Shown one piece after another: positions 1 through 7,117 of a stretch of DNA of 17,847 nucleotides. The first letter of the stretch is position 1; each line of letters begins with the position of its first letter. The notes under the pieces are model-generated. The model saw only the letters and a program-made list of their open reading frames with translations, did not search any database and was not told the DNA's origin. Made by a program: the position numbers and the translations under genes. The stretch comes from an uncultured bacterium (GTDB lineage: Bacteria; Bacillota; Clostridia; Lachnospirales; Lachnospiraceae): assembly GCA_946061355.1 (NCBI GenBank), contig CAMGRE010000022.1, forward strand, positions 1 through 17,847, given 5' to 3'.

Positions 1-672
1 TTCTTCACCGCTTTCTTTTTTTGCTTCTTCTATTGTTCCGTGAAATACGGTCTTTCCCTTTTTTAAGATCAGGATCTCATCACAGAGTTCTTCGACCTCA
101 TCCATGAAATGTGATGTCAGAAGAATTGATAATCCCTCTTTTTTTAACTGACTCAGGATTTTCCACACATCTCTTCTGGCACGGGCATCAAGACCTGTCG
201 TCAGCTCATCCAGGAATACGAGCTTTGGCCCGGGAATCAGTGCCAGTACAATAAAGAGCCTCTGCCTCTCTCCACCGGATAAATCTTTGACAAAATTGTT
301 TTGCTTTTCACTGATTCCAAACTTTGCGAGAAGCTCACGATAGTCCAGCGGATTCTTATAAAGGACAGATGTCACTTCACACAATTCCTTCACTTTAATC
401 AGTTCCTGATACTTTGCCTCCTGAAACTGTACGCCGACCTGTTCAAACAACTCTTTTCTGTTCTTTGACGGATCCTGTTCCAGTATGGTGATTCTGCCCG
501 CTTCACATTTTTTCGTTCCAAGAATACATTCAATGGTAGTGCTTTTCCCGGTTCCGTTTGCTCCGAGGAGCCCAAACACTGTCCCCTCCTTTACAACGAA
601 GTTCAGATCATCGACGGCAGTGTGACTGCCATACTTTTTAGTCAGATGCTCGACACATATTACTGTTTTCAT
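1..672 (-). CDS. ABC transporter ATP-binding protein (3' end beyond the window)
   Basis: ATPase subunit of an ABC transporter, probably of the ABC-2 export type; it would power a membrane permease encoded further along the minus strand, outside the window. The first 224 residues are present and the frame is still open at base 1. Walker A is GANGTGKS (about residues 37-44), the signature is LSGGE (131-135), Walker B is LVFLDE (151-156) followed by LTTGLD, and the switch histidine is in LLTSH (about 188). The start ATG at 670-672 follows AGGAGGAAAGA. A terminator lies between it and the upstream MerR gene, so it probably has its own promoter. The neighbouring MerR and HTH regulators suggest an inducible exporter, but the substrate cannot be read from the sequence. 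The usual Pro of the DEPTTGLD motif is Leu here. The family assignment is firm; the export role is inference. Confidence 0.93.
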   Translation of the reverse strand, partial: MKTVICVEHLTKKYGSHTAVDDLNFVVKEGTVFGLLGANGTGKSTTIECILGTKKCEAGRITILEQDPSKNRKELFEQVGVQFQEAKYQELIKVKELCEVTSVLYKNPLDYRELLAKFGISEKQNNFVKDLSGGERQRLFIVLALIPGPKLVFLDELTTGLDARARRDVWKILSQLKKEGLSILLTSHFMDEVEELCDEILILKKGKTVFHGTIEEAKKESGEE

Positions 673-707
673 CTCTTTCCTCCTTTTGTTTTTTCCGATT
701 GAGCAAG

Positions 708-729
708 AGGCGGTTTGTGTTATGCGCCT
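708..729 (-). promoter_or_regulatory. weak inverted repeat upstream of the ABC ATPase gene
   Basis: AGGCG and CGCCT arms (5 bp, perfect) are separated by 12 bases in the short gap between the MerR terminator and the ATPase start. MerR proteins bind inverted repeats inside promoters with long spacers, so this is a possible operator. I could not see convincing -35 and -10 boxes around it, and 5-bp arms can occur by chance. Confidence 0.2.
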
Positions 730-739
730 TTGCAGATAC

Positions 740-771
740 AAAAATAACACCGGACAAAAGTCTGGTGTTAT
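740..771 (-). terminator. intrinsic terminator after the MerR gene
   Basis: A 12-bp stem (arms 744-755 and 760-771, one G-U pair) with a four-base loop is followed on the minus strand by a run of five T. The stop codon of the MerR gene (768-770) lies inside the 5' arm. It separates the regulator pair from the downstream ABC transporter gene. Confidence 0.85.
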
Positions 772-1589
772 AGTGGAGGGTTATTTTTTTCATATTTTTC
801 TTTCATATTAAGTAATATCTGCAAAACTTCTTTTGCATTTTCACTTGCTTCATCCAGAGAAGCGATCAGTTTGTCGCAGGCGGATACGATTGTTTCTTCG
901 TCGACCGGCGTATTCAATTCTTTCGGGATGTCCGCCTGTTCCTTACCCGCTTCCAATGCAGTTAACATCTTGAGAATGGATGCAAGCGAATAATTTGCAC
1001 ATCGCAAGGAGCGGATGATCCTGAGTTTTCGCATATCTGAGGGATCATAGACACGGTAACCGTTTTCCTTACGCTTTACCGTTAACAAACCGTTCATCTC
1101 CCAGTTCCGCAGGGTATCAATCGTAATCCCCAATGCTTTTGCAGCCTCCGATCGATTAAGCAGCCGGTTTTCACAAGTGTATATGGCGTCTTCGACACAC
1201 ATGTCATCTTCGGAAGCTGCCTTCTCACGTGATGTCCTGCCATCAGACATGATATCTGTTACACTTTCGGCCGCCCGAATCGCATTCTCTCTTTCGCGGG
1301 CGGCTGTTTCCAGATATTCCCGGACACACAGGACAGCCTTATCAAATTCATATCGGGCAGAATGCTTTACCGCACTGATGATTTTTTTCCGGAGTCCCGC
1401 CTGCAGCACCGGAATTGCCAACGCCTTCTGGGTCAGGCGGAACTGTTCGATATGAATGTCCGTGAAAACACGGTAGCCGTTCGGTTTCCGTTCCGGGATC
1501 TGAAGCAGTCCCCACTCCTCATATAGCCGCACCGTGTTTGGATGCACTCCGACGATCTTTGCGATCTGGCTTGTCGAATAAGTCTTCAT
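768..1589 (-). CDS. MerR-family regulator with two MerR DNA-binding domains
   Basis: Transcription regulator of 273 residues. The first winged-helix MerR domain is at about 3-55 (SQIAKIVGVHPNTVRLYEEWGLL, shown here only by its start SQIAKIVGVHPNTVR and the NGYRVF wing). A second full one is at about 144-212 (RSEAAKALGITIDTLRNWE, then NGYRVY and a charged dimer-type helix). Between them is a charged, helical linker of about 90 residues. Typical MerR proteins have one such domain and bind as dimers, so this chain may act as its own pseudo-dimer or bind two half-sites. The ATG at 1587-1589 has only a weak AGGA upstream and lies 22 bases after the HTH-desulfoferrodoxin gene, so the two are probably co-transcribed and coupled. 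No classical C-terminal effector domain is visible. The adjacent ABC transporter gene is the likely target, which is inference. Confidence 0.9.
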   Translation of the reverse strand: MKTYSTSQIAKIVGVHPNTVRLYEEWGLLQIPERKPNGYRVFTDIHIEQFRLTQKALAIPVLQAGLRKKIISAVKHSARYEFDKAVLCVREYLETAARERENAIRAAESVTDIMSDGRTSREKAASEDDMCVEDAIYTCENRLLNRSEAAKALGITIDTLRNWEMNGLLTVKRKENGYRVYDPSDMRKLRIIRSLRCANYSLASILKMLTALEAGKEQADIPKELNTPVDEETIVSACDKLIASLDEASENAKEVLQILLNMKEKYEKNNPPL

Positions 1590-1611
1590 AATATATTCCT
1601 GTCATTCAGGT

Positions 1612-2205
1612 CTATCGCCCCGGACGGATCTTCTGAAACAATCCATGCCTGTTACAATAAACATAAAGCATTCGCAGTCCGCCAATCTTAAATCGCGCCT
1701 CTGCATTCCCTTCCTGATACAGCTTTACAATCTGGATCCGGTCATCATAAACTGCAGCAAAAAAGGAAAGATAATGCTCCTTCGACATCTCGTGATCCGC
1801 CGATACATAATACTCATCTTCCACAGACTCAATCTTGACATCATGTGACGCATCGGTATCCTCCGCTTCCATCGGCGGAAGAGAAATGCCACAGCAGCTG
1901 ATCACAGCTTCTCCTGTGGCAAATATCACATTTCCGCAGATCGGGCAAACATACAGTTTGGACCGCAGCATATGAAAGGATCGATTGCAGTTGGTCACAT
2001 TGCTTCCGGACAACAGCTCCGCCACAGATATACCAAGTGTCTCAGCAATCGGTTCGATCATTGTTATATCGGGATAGCCTTTTCCCGTTTCCCATTTTGA
2101 TATCGCTTTGTCACTTACATGGAGCCGTTCTGCAAGATCCGCCTGCGTCAGATCTTTCCTCTCACGCAGTTTTTTTATGATGGCTCCGGTTACATATTGG
2201 TTCAT
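1612..2205 (-). CDS. XRE-type HTH regulator fused to a desulfoferrodoxin-like two-iron module
   Basis: Predicted DNA-binding, iron-binding protein of 197 residues. Residues 8-65 are a Cro/CI-type helix-turn-helix (LTQADLAERLHVSDKAISKWE). Residues 84-112 match a desulforedoxin iron centre: Cys87, Cys90, Cys104, Cys105, in the C-x2-C...CC pattern. Residues 119-192 match the superoxide reductase (neelaredoxin) domain: His121, His138 (DHEM), His144 (KEHY), Cys184 and His187 in YCNRHG, which are the five ligands of the catalytic iron. The Glu-Lys pair that normally precedes the first His is Ala119-Ser120 here, so enzyme activity is doubtful and sensing of superoxide, oxygen or redox state is plausible. 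The ATG follows AGGAGG with good spacing. It is the first gene of a pair with the MerR regulator. The domain reading is from motifs; the sensor role is inference. Confidence 0.88.
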   Translation of the reverse strand: MNQYVTGAIIKKLRERKDLTQADLAERLHVSDKAISKWETGKGYPDITMIEPIAETLGISVAELLSGSNVTNCNRSFHMLRSKLYVCPICGNVIFATGEAVISCCGISLPPMEAEDTDASHDVKIESVEDEYYVSADHEMSKEHYLSFFAAVYDDRIQIVKLYQEGNAEARFKIGGLRMLYVYCNRHGLFQKIRPGR

Positions 2206-2258
2206 TCCAGTCTACCTCCTTTGAAAGAAGTGTAGCATGAAAAAACAGAATCCGATAC

Positions 2259-2271
2259 CTACGCAGCGTAG
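2259..2271 (-). promoter_or_regulatory. 13-bp palindrome, candidate operator for the regulator pair
   Basis: CTACGC-T-GCGTAG (minus strand) is a perfect palindrome with 6-bp arms, about 54-66 bases upstream of the HTH-desulfoferrodoxin start codon in an otherwise AT-rich gap. It has no loop, so it is a poor RNA hairpin but a good protein-binding site. Autoregulation by the HTH or MerR protein is the simplest reading. I could not place a convincing promoter around it. Confidence 0.45.
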
Positions 2272-2279
2272 AACCTTTT

Positions 2280-2301
2280 TCATGGATCATTCATGGATCA
2301 T
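2280..2301. repeat. tandem 11-bp direct repeat at the end of the AICAR formyltransferase gene
   Basis: TCATGGATCAT occurs twice back to back (2280-2290 and 2291-2301), the second copy touching the stop codon of the purine gene. No stable terminator stem forms from it. It is probably a small slippage duplication. Confidence 0.6.
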
Positions 2302-3479
2302 CAATGATGGAACAGCCTGATCCCCGTAAATGCCATCGCCATGCCGTATTTGTCACAGCACTCAATTACGGCATCGTCACGCACGGAGCCACCGGGCTGG
2401 GCAATATATTTCACACCACTCTTTTTTGCACGCTCAATGTTGTCACTGAACGGGAAGAAAGCATCCGAGCCGAGGCACACATCCTGCATCTGGTCAAGCC
2501 ATGCACGCTTCTCCTCTGCGGTGAACACATCCGGCTTCTCCTTAAAGACACGCTGCCATGCGCCTTCGGCAAGCACATCCATATATTCCTCTCCGATGTA
2601 ATTGTCGATGGCATTATCGCGATCCGCACGCTTGATATTGTCGACAAACGGAAGATTCAGCACCTTCGGGCACTGACGCAGCAACCAGTTGTCGGCTTTC
2701 TGGCCGGCCAGTCTGGTGCAGTGTACTCTCGACTGCTGTCCCGCACCGATCCCGATCGCCTGTCCGTCTTTTGCATAGCACACGGAATTGGACTGTGTAT
2801 ATTTCAAAGTGATCAGGGAAATGATCAGATCGATCTTTGCCTGATCCGGAATCACTTTGTTTGCTGTCACGACGTTGGAAAGCAGTTCTTTATCAATCTT
2901 TAATTCGTTTCTTCCCTGCTCAAATGTGATGCCAAATACCTGCTTATGCTCGATCGGCGCCGGTTTGTAGGAAGGATCAATCTGGATCACATTATAGTTT
3001 CCGTTTTTCTTCTGCTTCAGGAGCTCCAGTGCCTCAGGTTCATATCCCGGCGCAATCACGCCGTCAGAAACCTCACGCTTGATGATCTTTGCCGTTGAGA
3101 CATCGCATACGTCAGAAAGGCTGATAAAATCCCCAAAGGAGGACATCCTGTCTGCGCCTCTGGCTCTTGCATATGCACAGGCAAGCGGTGAAAGCTCTCC
3201 GAGATCATCCACCCAGTAGATTTTGGCCAGCACATCGCTTAACGGCAGTCCGACTGCCGCGCCTGCGGGAGACACATGCTTGAAGGATGTCGCTGCCGGA
3301 AGGCCGGTTGCTGCCTTTAATTCCGATACAAGCTGCCAGCCGTTAAAGGCATCCAGAAAGTTGATGTAGCCCGGCTTGCCGCAAAGTACCTGAATCGGCA
3401 GATCCGCGCCGTTCTCCATGAAGATGCGCGACGGTTTCTGATTCGGGTTACAGCCATATTTTAATTCCAGTTCATTCAT
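2301..3479 (-). CDS. stand-alone AICAR formyltransferase (PurH C-terminal half)
   Basis: Cytosolic enzyme that transfers a formyl group from 10-formyltetrahydrofolate to AICAR, the ninth step of IMP synthesis. At 392 residues it begins directly with the AICARFT signature KYGCNPNQKPSRIF and lacks the N-terminal IMP cyclohydrolase (MGS-like) domain of ordinary PurH (about 510-530 residues). The catalytic Lys-His pair is visible as K67-H68 in TSFKHVSPAGAA, and the folate-domain motif YAKDGQAIGIGAGQQSRV is intact. The missing activity is supplied by the PurO-type gene 66 bases upstream, in the same operon. The ATG follows GAAAGGA. Similar split pairs are known in Clostridia. No purine riboswitch is seen. 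The assignment is firm. Confidence 0.95.
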   Translation of the reverse strand: MNELELKYGCNPNQKPSRIFMENGADLPIQVLCGKPGYINFLDAFNGWQLVSELKAATGLPAATSFKHVSPAGAAVGLPLSDVLAKIYWVDDLGELSPLACAYARARGADRMSSFGDFISLSDVCDVSTAKIIKREVSDGVIAPGYEPEALELLKQKKNGNYNVIQIDPSYKPAPIEHKQVFGITFEQGRNELKIDKELLSNVVTANKVIPDQAKIDLIISLITLKYTQSNSVCYAKDGQAIGIGAGQQSRVHCTRLAGQKADNWLLRQCPKVLNLPFVDNIKRADRDNAIDNYIGEEYMDVLAEGAWQRVFKEKPDVFTAEEKRAWLDQMQDVCLGSDAFFPFSDNIERAKKSGVKYIAQPGGSVRDDAVIECCDKYGMAMAFTGIRLFHH

Positions 3480-3545
3480 AATATTTTTCCTTTCATCAAG
3501 TATCTGTTTATGATTCCAATATTATATGTTATGTAAACCACTATA

Positions 3546-4259
3546 TTATTTATTCTTATTCACGATCCTGGTTTCATACTTTCCGGTTGCAACCTCAATA
3601 TATCTGACAAAAAGAGAAACCTTATTCTCCGCATTCAGATTGTTCCAGAGCATATCCGTGAATGCATCGATATCCTGATCGATCTTAACCCACTTCGGCT
3701 CACCTTCAAAGCTCGGAAGCGGATTGCCGTCATTCTGATAGGTATGAATGAAATGTCCTTCTCCTGCGATCGGATTTTCATAGGCAAATGTATACCGGTT
3801 ACATGCTTCCGGATCACCGTTGTTGCTCTTGAGAATTGACATTGCATAATTATAGCAGCCATTTTCAATGTGCAGGATACCGGAGATTCTCGGTGTGTAG
3901 TTCGGTCCATCCGGCTCAAACTCTCTGCTGCGCAGTGACTGTTCAAACGTAAGCTGTTTATCCATTCCTTTGTAAACCGTGTCCGTCTGATCTCCGTTTG
4001 TCACGATCGTCTTATTTCCAAGAACTCTCACCGGTGCATAGATGATCAGGCTGGGATCTGTCAGCTTGGAAGGATCATATGCCTGTGTGCGGATCCCCTC
4101 TCCATCCTCAACAAATACACGGTTACGGCTGTTTTCGCTTCTTCCCATGATAAAATAAGCAGTTACGGCATGTTTTCCGTCCGCCGATTTCCCGATTACA
4201 ATTCCTCTTCCGGGATAAGAATTTGCAGACAATTCCGCAGCAAGATCTAACATTTTCAT
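3546..4259 (-). CDS. purO: IMP cyclohydrolase, archaeal PurO type
   Basis: Enzyme of 237 residues predicted to close FAICAR to IMP, the last step of purine synthesis. It resembles the PurO/IMP_cyclohyd family first described in archaea rather than the bacterial PurH N-terminal domain: an N-terminal NSYPGRGIVIGKS stretch followed by TAYFIMGRSENSRNR (about residues 12-46), and a conserved YTPRISG segment in the middle. Its role is confirmed by the gene just downstream, which encodes only the formyltransferase half of PurH. The start ATG (4257-4259) lies nine bases after AAGGAG; a second ATG two codons later is less well spaced. A promoter sits about 50 bases upstream. The family call rests on motif memory and on context, without an alignment. 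Confidence 0.88.
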   Translation of the reverse strand: MKMLDLAAELSANSYPGRGIVIGKSADGKHAVTAYFIMGRSENSRNRVFVEDGEGIRTQAYDPSKLTDPSLIIYAPVRVLGNKTIVTNGDQTDTVYKGMDKQLTFEQSLRSREFEPDGPNYTPRISGILHIENGCYNYAMSILKSNNGDPEACNRYTFAYENPIAGEGHFIHTYQNDGNPLPSFEGEPKWVKIDQDIDAFTDMLWNNLNAENKVSLFVRYIEVATGKYETRIVNKNK

Positions 4260-4307
4260 CCTATGAATCTCCTTCTGATCTTATATTGTTTTTTGATACC
4301 AGACATT

Positions 4308-4336
4308 ATTATATATAACTTTTTCAGGCTTCTCAA
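4308..4336 (-). promoter_or_regulatory. promoter of the purO-AICARFT operon
   Basis: TTGAGA (4331-4336) and a perfect TATAAT (4308-4313) are separated by 17 bases. The -35 box begins two bases after the MFS stop codon. The start point would be near 4301, giving a leader of about 40 nt, too short for a purine riboswitch. Confidence 0.8.
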
Positions 4337-4338
4337 TA

Positions 4339-5532
4339 CTAAGATGTTTTTTCTGCCGTAAAAAACAAGATGACGGTTCCGATTACGCCGGCAGCAAAGG
4401 CTGCCAAAATCATTATCGGAACGCCGGCTACATCCAGGAGAACTCCGCCGAGAAAGCTTCCGAACACACTTCCGACGGTATTGGTTGCCGTCATATAGGC
4501 CTGCCCTTTCACTCTGTCAGACGGGCGGATCAGGCTGTTCGTATAATAGACGGATGCCGGGGTAAAGAGTGCAAACCCAAACATCTGCGCTGTCTGAGCG
4601 ACAAAAATACCGCCAATGTTCCCGGCGAGCAGCATCAAAAGTGCCTTCAAAGTGAAAAACACACTTGAAATTTTCAAGAGATTTCCGCTTGATATCCTGC
4701 TCACCAACCAGGTAAAACCGATCATGGTAGGCAGTTCGAGAAATGCAGCGATTCCCGAAGCGGCACCCATCTCCGTGCTTCCTCCTCCATGATACTGCAT
4801 GATCTGAAACAGGAAATTGTTCAACATATTATGAGAGACAAACACCAGGGAAGCGCCAATCAATAATACAAAAAATTTTTTGTAGGAAGCCAAAAAGGAA
4901 GCTTGCATCTTACCGTCCTGCTCATCCGAATATTCTTCCTGAACAGGTTCCGTAATCGCACTCCCGTCCCGATCACGCCCGAACACAAAGATGCAGGAAG
5001 CAATCAATACCAGAAAATAGATCAAAATAATAAATACAGGGATAATGTTTGTGGAATGATCCGCAACGATTTTTCCGACCAGAAAAGAAACCGCGGCATA
5101 GGAAACAGACCCAATGCCTCTTGCAAGACCAAAATTGATGGGAATCCCTCGATTGATCCATTCCATGCCTATGGCATTGACCAGAGGAGTCAGCACCTGG
5201 AGAAATGTGATCAGGATACCGTAAAACAAGGCGTGACACAGGAAATAAAGCCCGGGGATCAAAAGAATGCCGGCACAGATCATCATAAAAATCGAAATGG
5301 TCATAATGAGTGCACGTATGGATATCTTTCCGCCATTCTCAGCCAATCCGGCGATGACAGGCTGAAGCCCAGCAGAGATCAATCCCGCCAGCGCTACGAT
5401 CAGTCCGATCTGAGAATTGGAAAAGCCCTTGGAGAGCAGATACATCGCCGCATAATTGAACACGATGCAGAAGCTCATCCAAAAGCTTCCCTGTAAACCC
5501 GAATATTTTATCGTAGGAATCTGATGCTTCAT
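4339..5532 (-). CDS. MFS transporter (LacY-like MFS_1 group)
   Basis: Membrane transporter of 397 residues with about a dozen hydrophobic segments in two halves split by a charged loop at about 185-212 (many Asp, Glu, Gln). A motif resembling MFS motif A follows the second helix (GLAENGGKISIRAL, about 62-75). The substrate is not readable. It is the last gene of the serine dehydratase operon: its ATG overlaps the stop of the kinase-like gene by four bases (ATGA), implying translational coupling. Export or import of a serine-related or nucleoside-related compound would fit the context but is inference. No terminator follows, so some transcripts may run into purO. Confidence 0.88.
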   Translation of the reverse strand: MKHQIPTIKYSGLQGSFWMSFCIVFNYAAMYLLSKGFSNSQIGLIVALAGLISAGLQPVIAGLAENGGKISIRALIMTISIFMMICAGILLIPGLYFLCHALFYGILITFLQVLTPLVNAIGMEWINRGIPINFGLARGIGSVSYAAVSFLVGKIVADHSTNIIPVFIILIYFLVLIASCIFVFGRDRDGSAITEPVQEEYSDEQDGKMQASFLASYKKFFVLLIGASLVFVSHNMLNNFLFQIMQYHGGGSTEMGAASGIAAFLELPTMIGFTWLVSRISSGNLLKISSVFFTLKALLMLLAGNIGGIFVAQTAQMFGFALFTPASVYYTNSLIRPSDRVKGQAYMTATNTVGSVFGSFLGGVLLDVAGVPIMILAAFAAGVIGTVILFFTAEKTS

Positions 5533-6155
5533 GATTTCCTGTCCTCAAAATCCTGAATATATTGAGTGATTAGTTTTACCGTGCCATCCACACCCAGAAT
5601 ACTGCTGTTGATACACAAGTCATAACTGTCCGCACGCCCCCATTTCTTGGAGGAATAATAATTGTAATAGCTCTGACGCTGCTTATCTTTCTTGATGATC
5701 ATTTCCCTTGCTTTCTGCTCGGTAAGGTTATATTTCTCACTGATCCGTTTGATTCTGGTCGCTTCATCCCCGTAAATAAAGAGATGAATACAATTCTGGA
5801 AATCACTCAGCGCATAATCGGCACACCTTCCGACGATCACACAGGGACCTTCCTCCGCAATCTTCTTGATCGTATCAAACTGAGCCAGAAAAACCTTATG
5901 GCTGATCGGCATATCAACAAAAGAGGAGGCATTGTATCCAAAGGAATACGTATCCATCACCAGATTGTATAAAAAAGAATTTGTCGGACGTTCATCATGA
6001 TTCTCCAGCATCTCCTGGCAGAAACCGCTCTCCTTTGCCGCACGGGACAATAACTCCTTGTCATAGCATTTGATCCCGAAATAATCTGCGATTTTCTCGC
6101 CGATCTCACGGCCTGCCGAACCGAACTGACGACCGATCGTAATCACTGTATTCAT
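5529..6155 (-). CDS. cytidylate kinase-like family protein
   Basis: P-loop protein of 208 residues resembling the cytidylate kinase-like family (nucleoside monophosphate kinase fold). The phosphate loop is ITIGRQFGSAGREIG (about 6-20), followed by YDKELL and, in the middle, CVIVGRCADYAL; the C-terminal half holds the basic lid-like stretch EMIIKKDKQRQSYYNYY. It differs from true Cmk, and its substrate is unknown. I place the start at the ATG 6153-6155, eight bases after AAGGGTGG; an in-frame GTG four codons upstream lies within that ribosome site. It lies 28 bases after sdaAA and overlaps the MFS gene. Why a kinase-like protein sits with serine dehydratase is unclear. Confidence 0.85.
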   Translation of the reverse strand: MNTVITIGRQFGSAGREIGEKIADYFGIKCYDKELLSRAAKESGFCQEMLENHDERPTNSFLYNLVMDTYSFGYNASSFVDMPISHKVFLAQFDTIKKIAEEGPCVIVGRCADYALSDFQNCIHLFIYGDEATRIKRISEKYNLTEQKAREMIIKKDKQRQSYYNYYSSKKWGRADSYDLCINSSILGVDGTVKLITQYIQDFEDRKS

Positions 6156-6183
6156 ATACAGCACCACCCTTCTTTAGCTCCGT

Positions 6184-7071
6184 TTAGATATTCTGATTAT
6201 AGCATAAATCTAACTGTTCTGCAATTTCCATTCCGCGCTGGGTGGCTGCGAGACCGCCAAGCCCTGTCTCACGAAGTGTGGAATCCATTTTATCCCCCAC
6301 TTCCTTCATCGCATCGATTACCTGATCCGGCGGAATCCTGCTCTCTATTCCCGCCAGAGCCATATCTGCACAAGAAAGCGCATTCATGGCGCCGATTACA
6401 TTTCTCTTTACACAGGGAACTTCAACGAGACCGGCAACGGGATCACATACAAGTCCCAGAAGGTTTTTGAGTGCCATTGCCGCACTTTGACAGATCTGTC
6501 TGTTATTTCCACCTTCCAGATACGTGAGCGCGCCTGCCGCCATGGCGCTGGCAGAACCGATCTCCGCCTGACACCCTCCGGCGGCACCGCTGATCGACGC
6601 ACGATAAGCAATGACCTGTCCAATCCCAGCAGCAACATACAATGCTTCCACTATCCTGCTTTCCTCTGCTTTTCCATGCTTGTAATATGGAACGAGCACA
6701 GCAGGTAATACTCCGCAGGCTCCGGCGGTGGGTGCTGCCACAATACGCTTCATGCAGGCATTGGACTCCGCCATTCTGAGAGCTTCCGTGATCACCTCCC
6801 CCGTGAAGTTGCCGGTCAGCGGTTCTTTATCTTTCATATACTCCGCCATTCTTTTCCCATCGCCGCCGACAAGATTGCTTGATGATTTTAAACTTCCTTC
6901 GTAGTTCCCGGAAGCATGAATAATTGCCTCCCAGGTTGCCTTCATCTGTCCCATGGAGGCTTCCTTTGTAACTTTTCGTTCCTCCAGATCATCCTGCAGG
7001 ATCACTTCCCAAAAAGGGATCTGCCGTTTCCCGGCTTCTGATATGATTTCTTTCAGTGATGTATAAGACAT
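6184..7071 (-). CDS. sdaAA: L-serine ammonia-lyase, iron-sulfur-dependent, alpha subunit
   Basis: Catalytic subunit (295 residues) of the oxygen-sensitive 4Fe-4S L-serine dehydratase, which turns L-serine into pyruvate and ammonia in the cytosol together with the beta subunit. Family motifs are present: SSSNLVGGDGKRM, AAPTAGACGVLPAVL, GGCQAEIGSASAMAAGAL and CDPVAGLVEVPCVKRN; the last two hold the Cys residues expected to bind the cluster. I chose the ATG at 7069-7071, five bases after AAAGGAG; the longer frame starts with a GTG at 7101 inside the intergenic hairpin and has no ribosome site. The beta gene is 46 bases upstream. Assignment is firm. Confidence 0.96.
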   Translation of the reverse strand: MSYTSLKEIISEAGKRQIPFWEVILQDDLEERKVTKEASMGQMKATWEAIIHASGNYEGSLKSSSNLVGGDGKRMAEYMKDKEPLTGNFTGEVITEALRMAESNACMKRIVAAPTAGACGVLPAVLVPYYKHGKAEESRIVEALYVAAGIGQVIAYRASISGAAGGCQAEIGSASAMAAGALTYLEGGNNRQICQSAAMALKNLLGLVCDPVAGLVEVPCVKRNVIGAMNALSCADMALAGIESRIPPDQVIDAMKEVGDKMDSTLRETGLGGLAATQRGMEIAEQLDLCYNQNI

Positions 7072-7091
7072 ATGCGCTCCTTTAACTGTCA

Positions 7092-7107
7092 GCAACTTCA
7101 CAGTTGC
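7092..7107 (-). other. small hairpin between sdaAB and sdaAA
   Basis: GCAACT/AGTTGC arms (6 bp, perfect) close a GUGA tetraloop on the minus-strand RNA, about 20 bases before the sdaAA start. No T-run follows, so it is not a terminator; it may tune mRNA stability or subunit ratio. Confidence 0.4.
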
Positions 7108-7117
7108 ATTCTATATT

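Noticed and set aside
2280..2301. CRISPR or longer repeat array
   Set aside because: There are only two adjacent 11-bp copies and no spacers.
2304..2903. Plus-strand open frame of 199 codons
   Set aside because: It is antisense to the AICAR formyltransferase, whose motifs and catalytic pair are clear.
4260..4338. Purine riboswitch ahead of purO
   Set aside because: The leader after the predicted start is only about 40 nt and shows no purine aptamer-like three-way junction.
4903..5496. Plus-strand open frame of 197 codons
   Set aside because: It is antisense to the MFS transporter; its Asn/Gln/Lys/Asp-rich sequence mirrors hydrophobic codons on the real strand.
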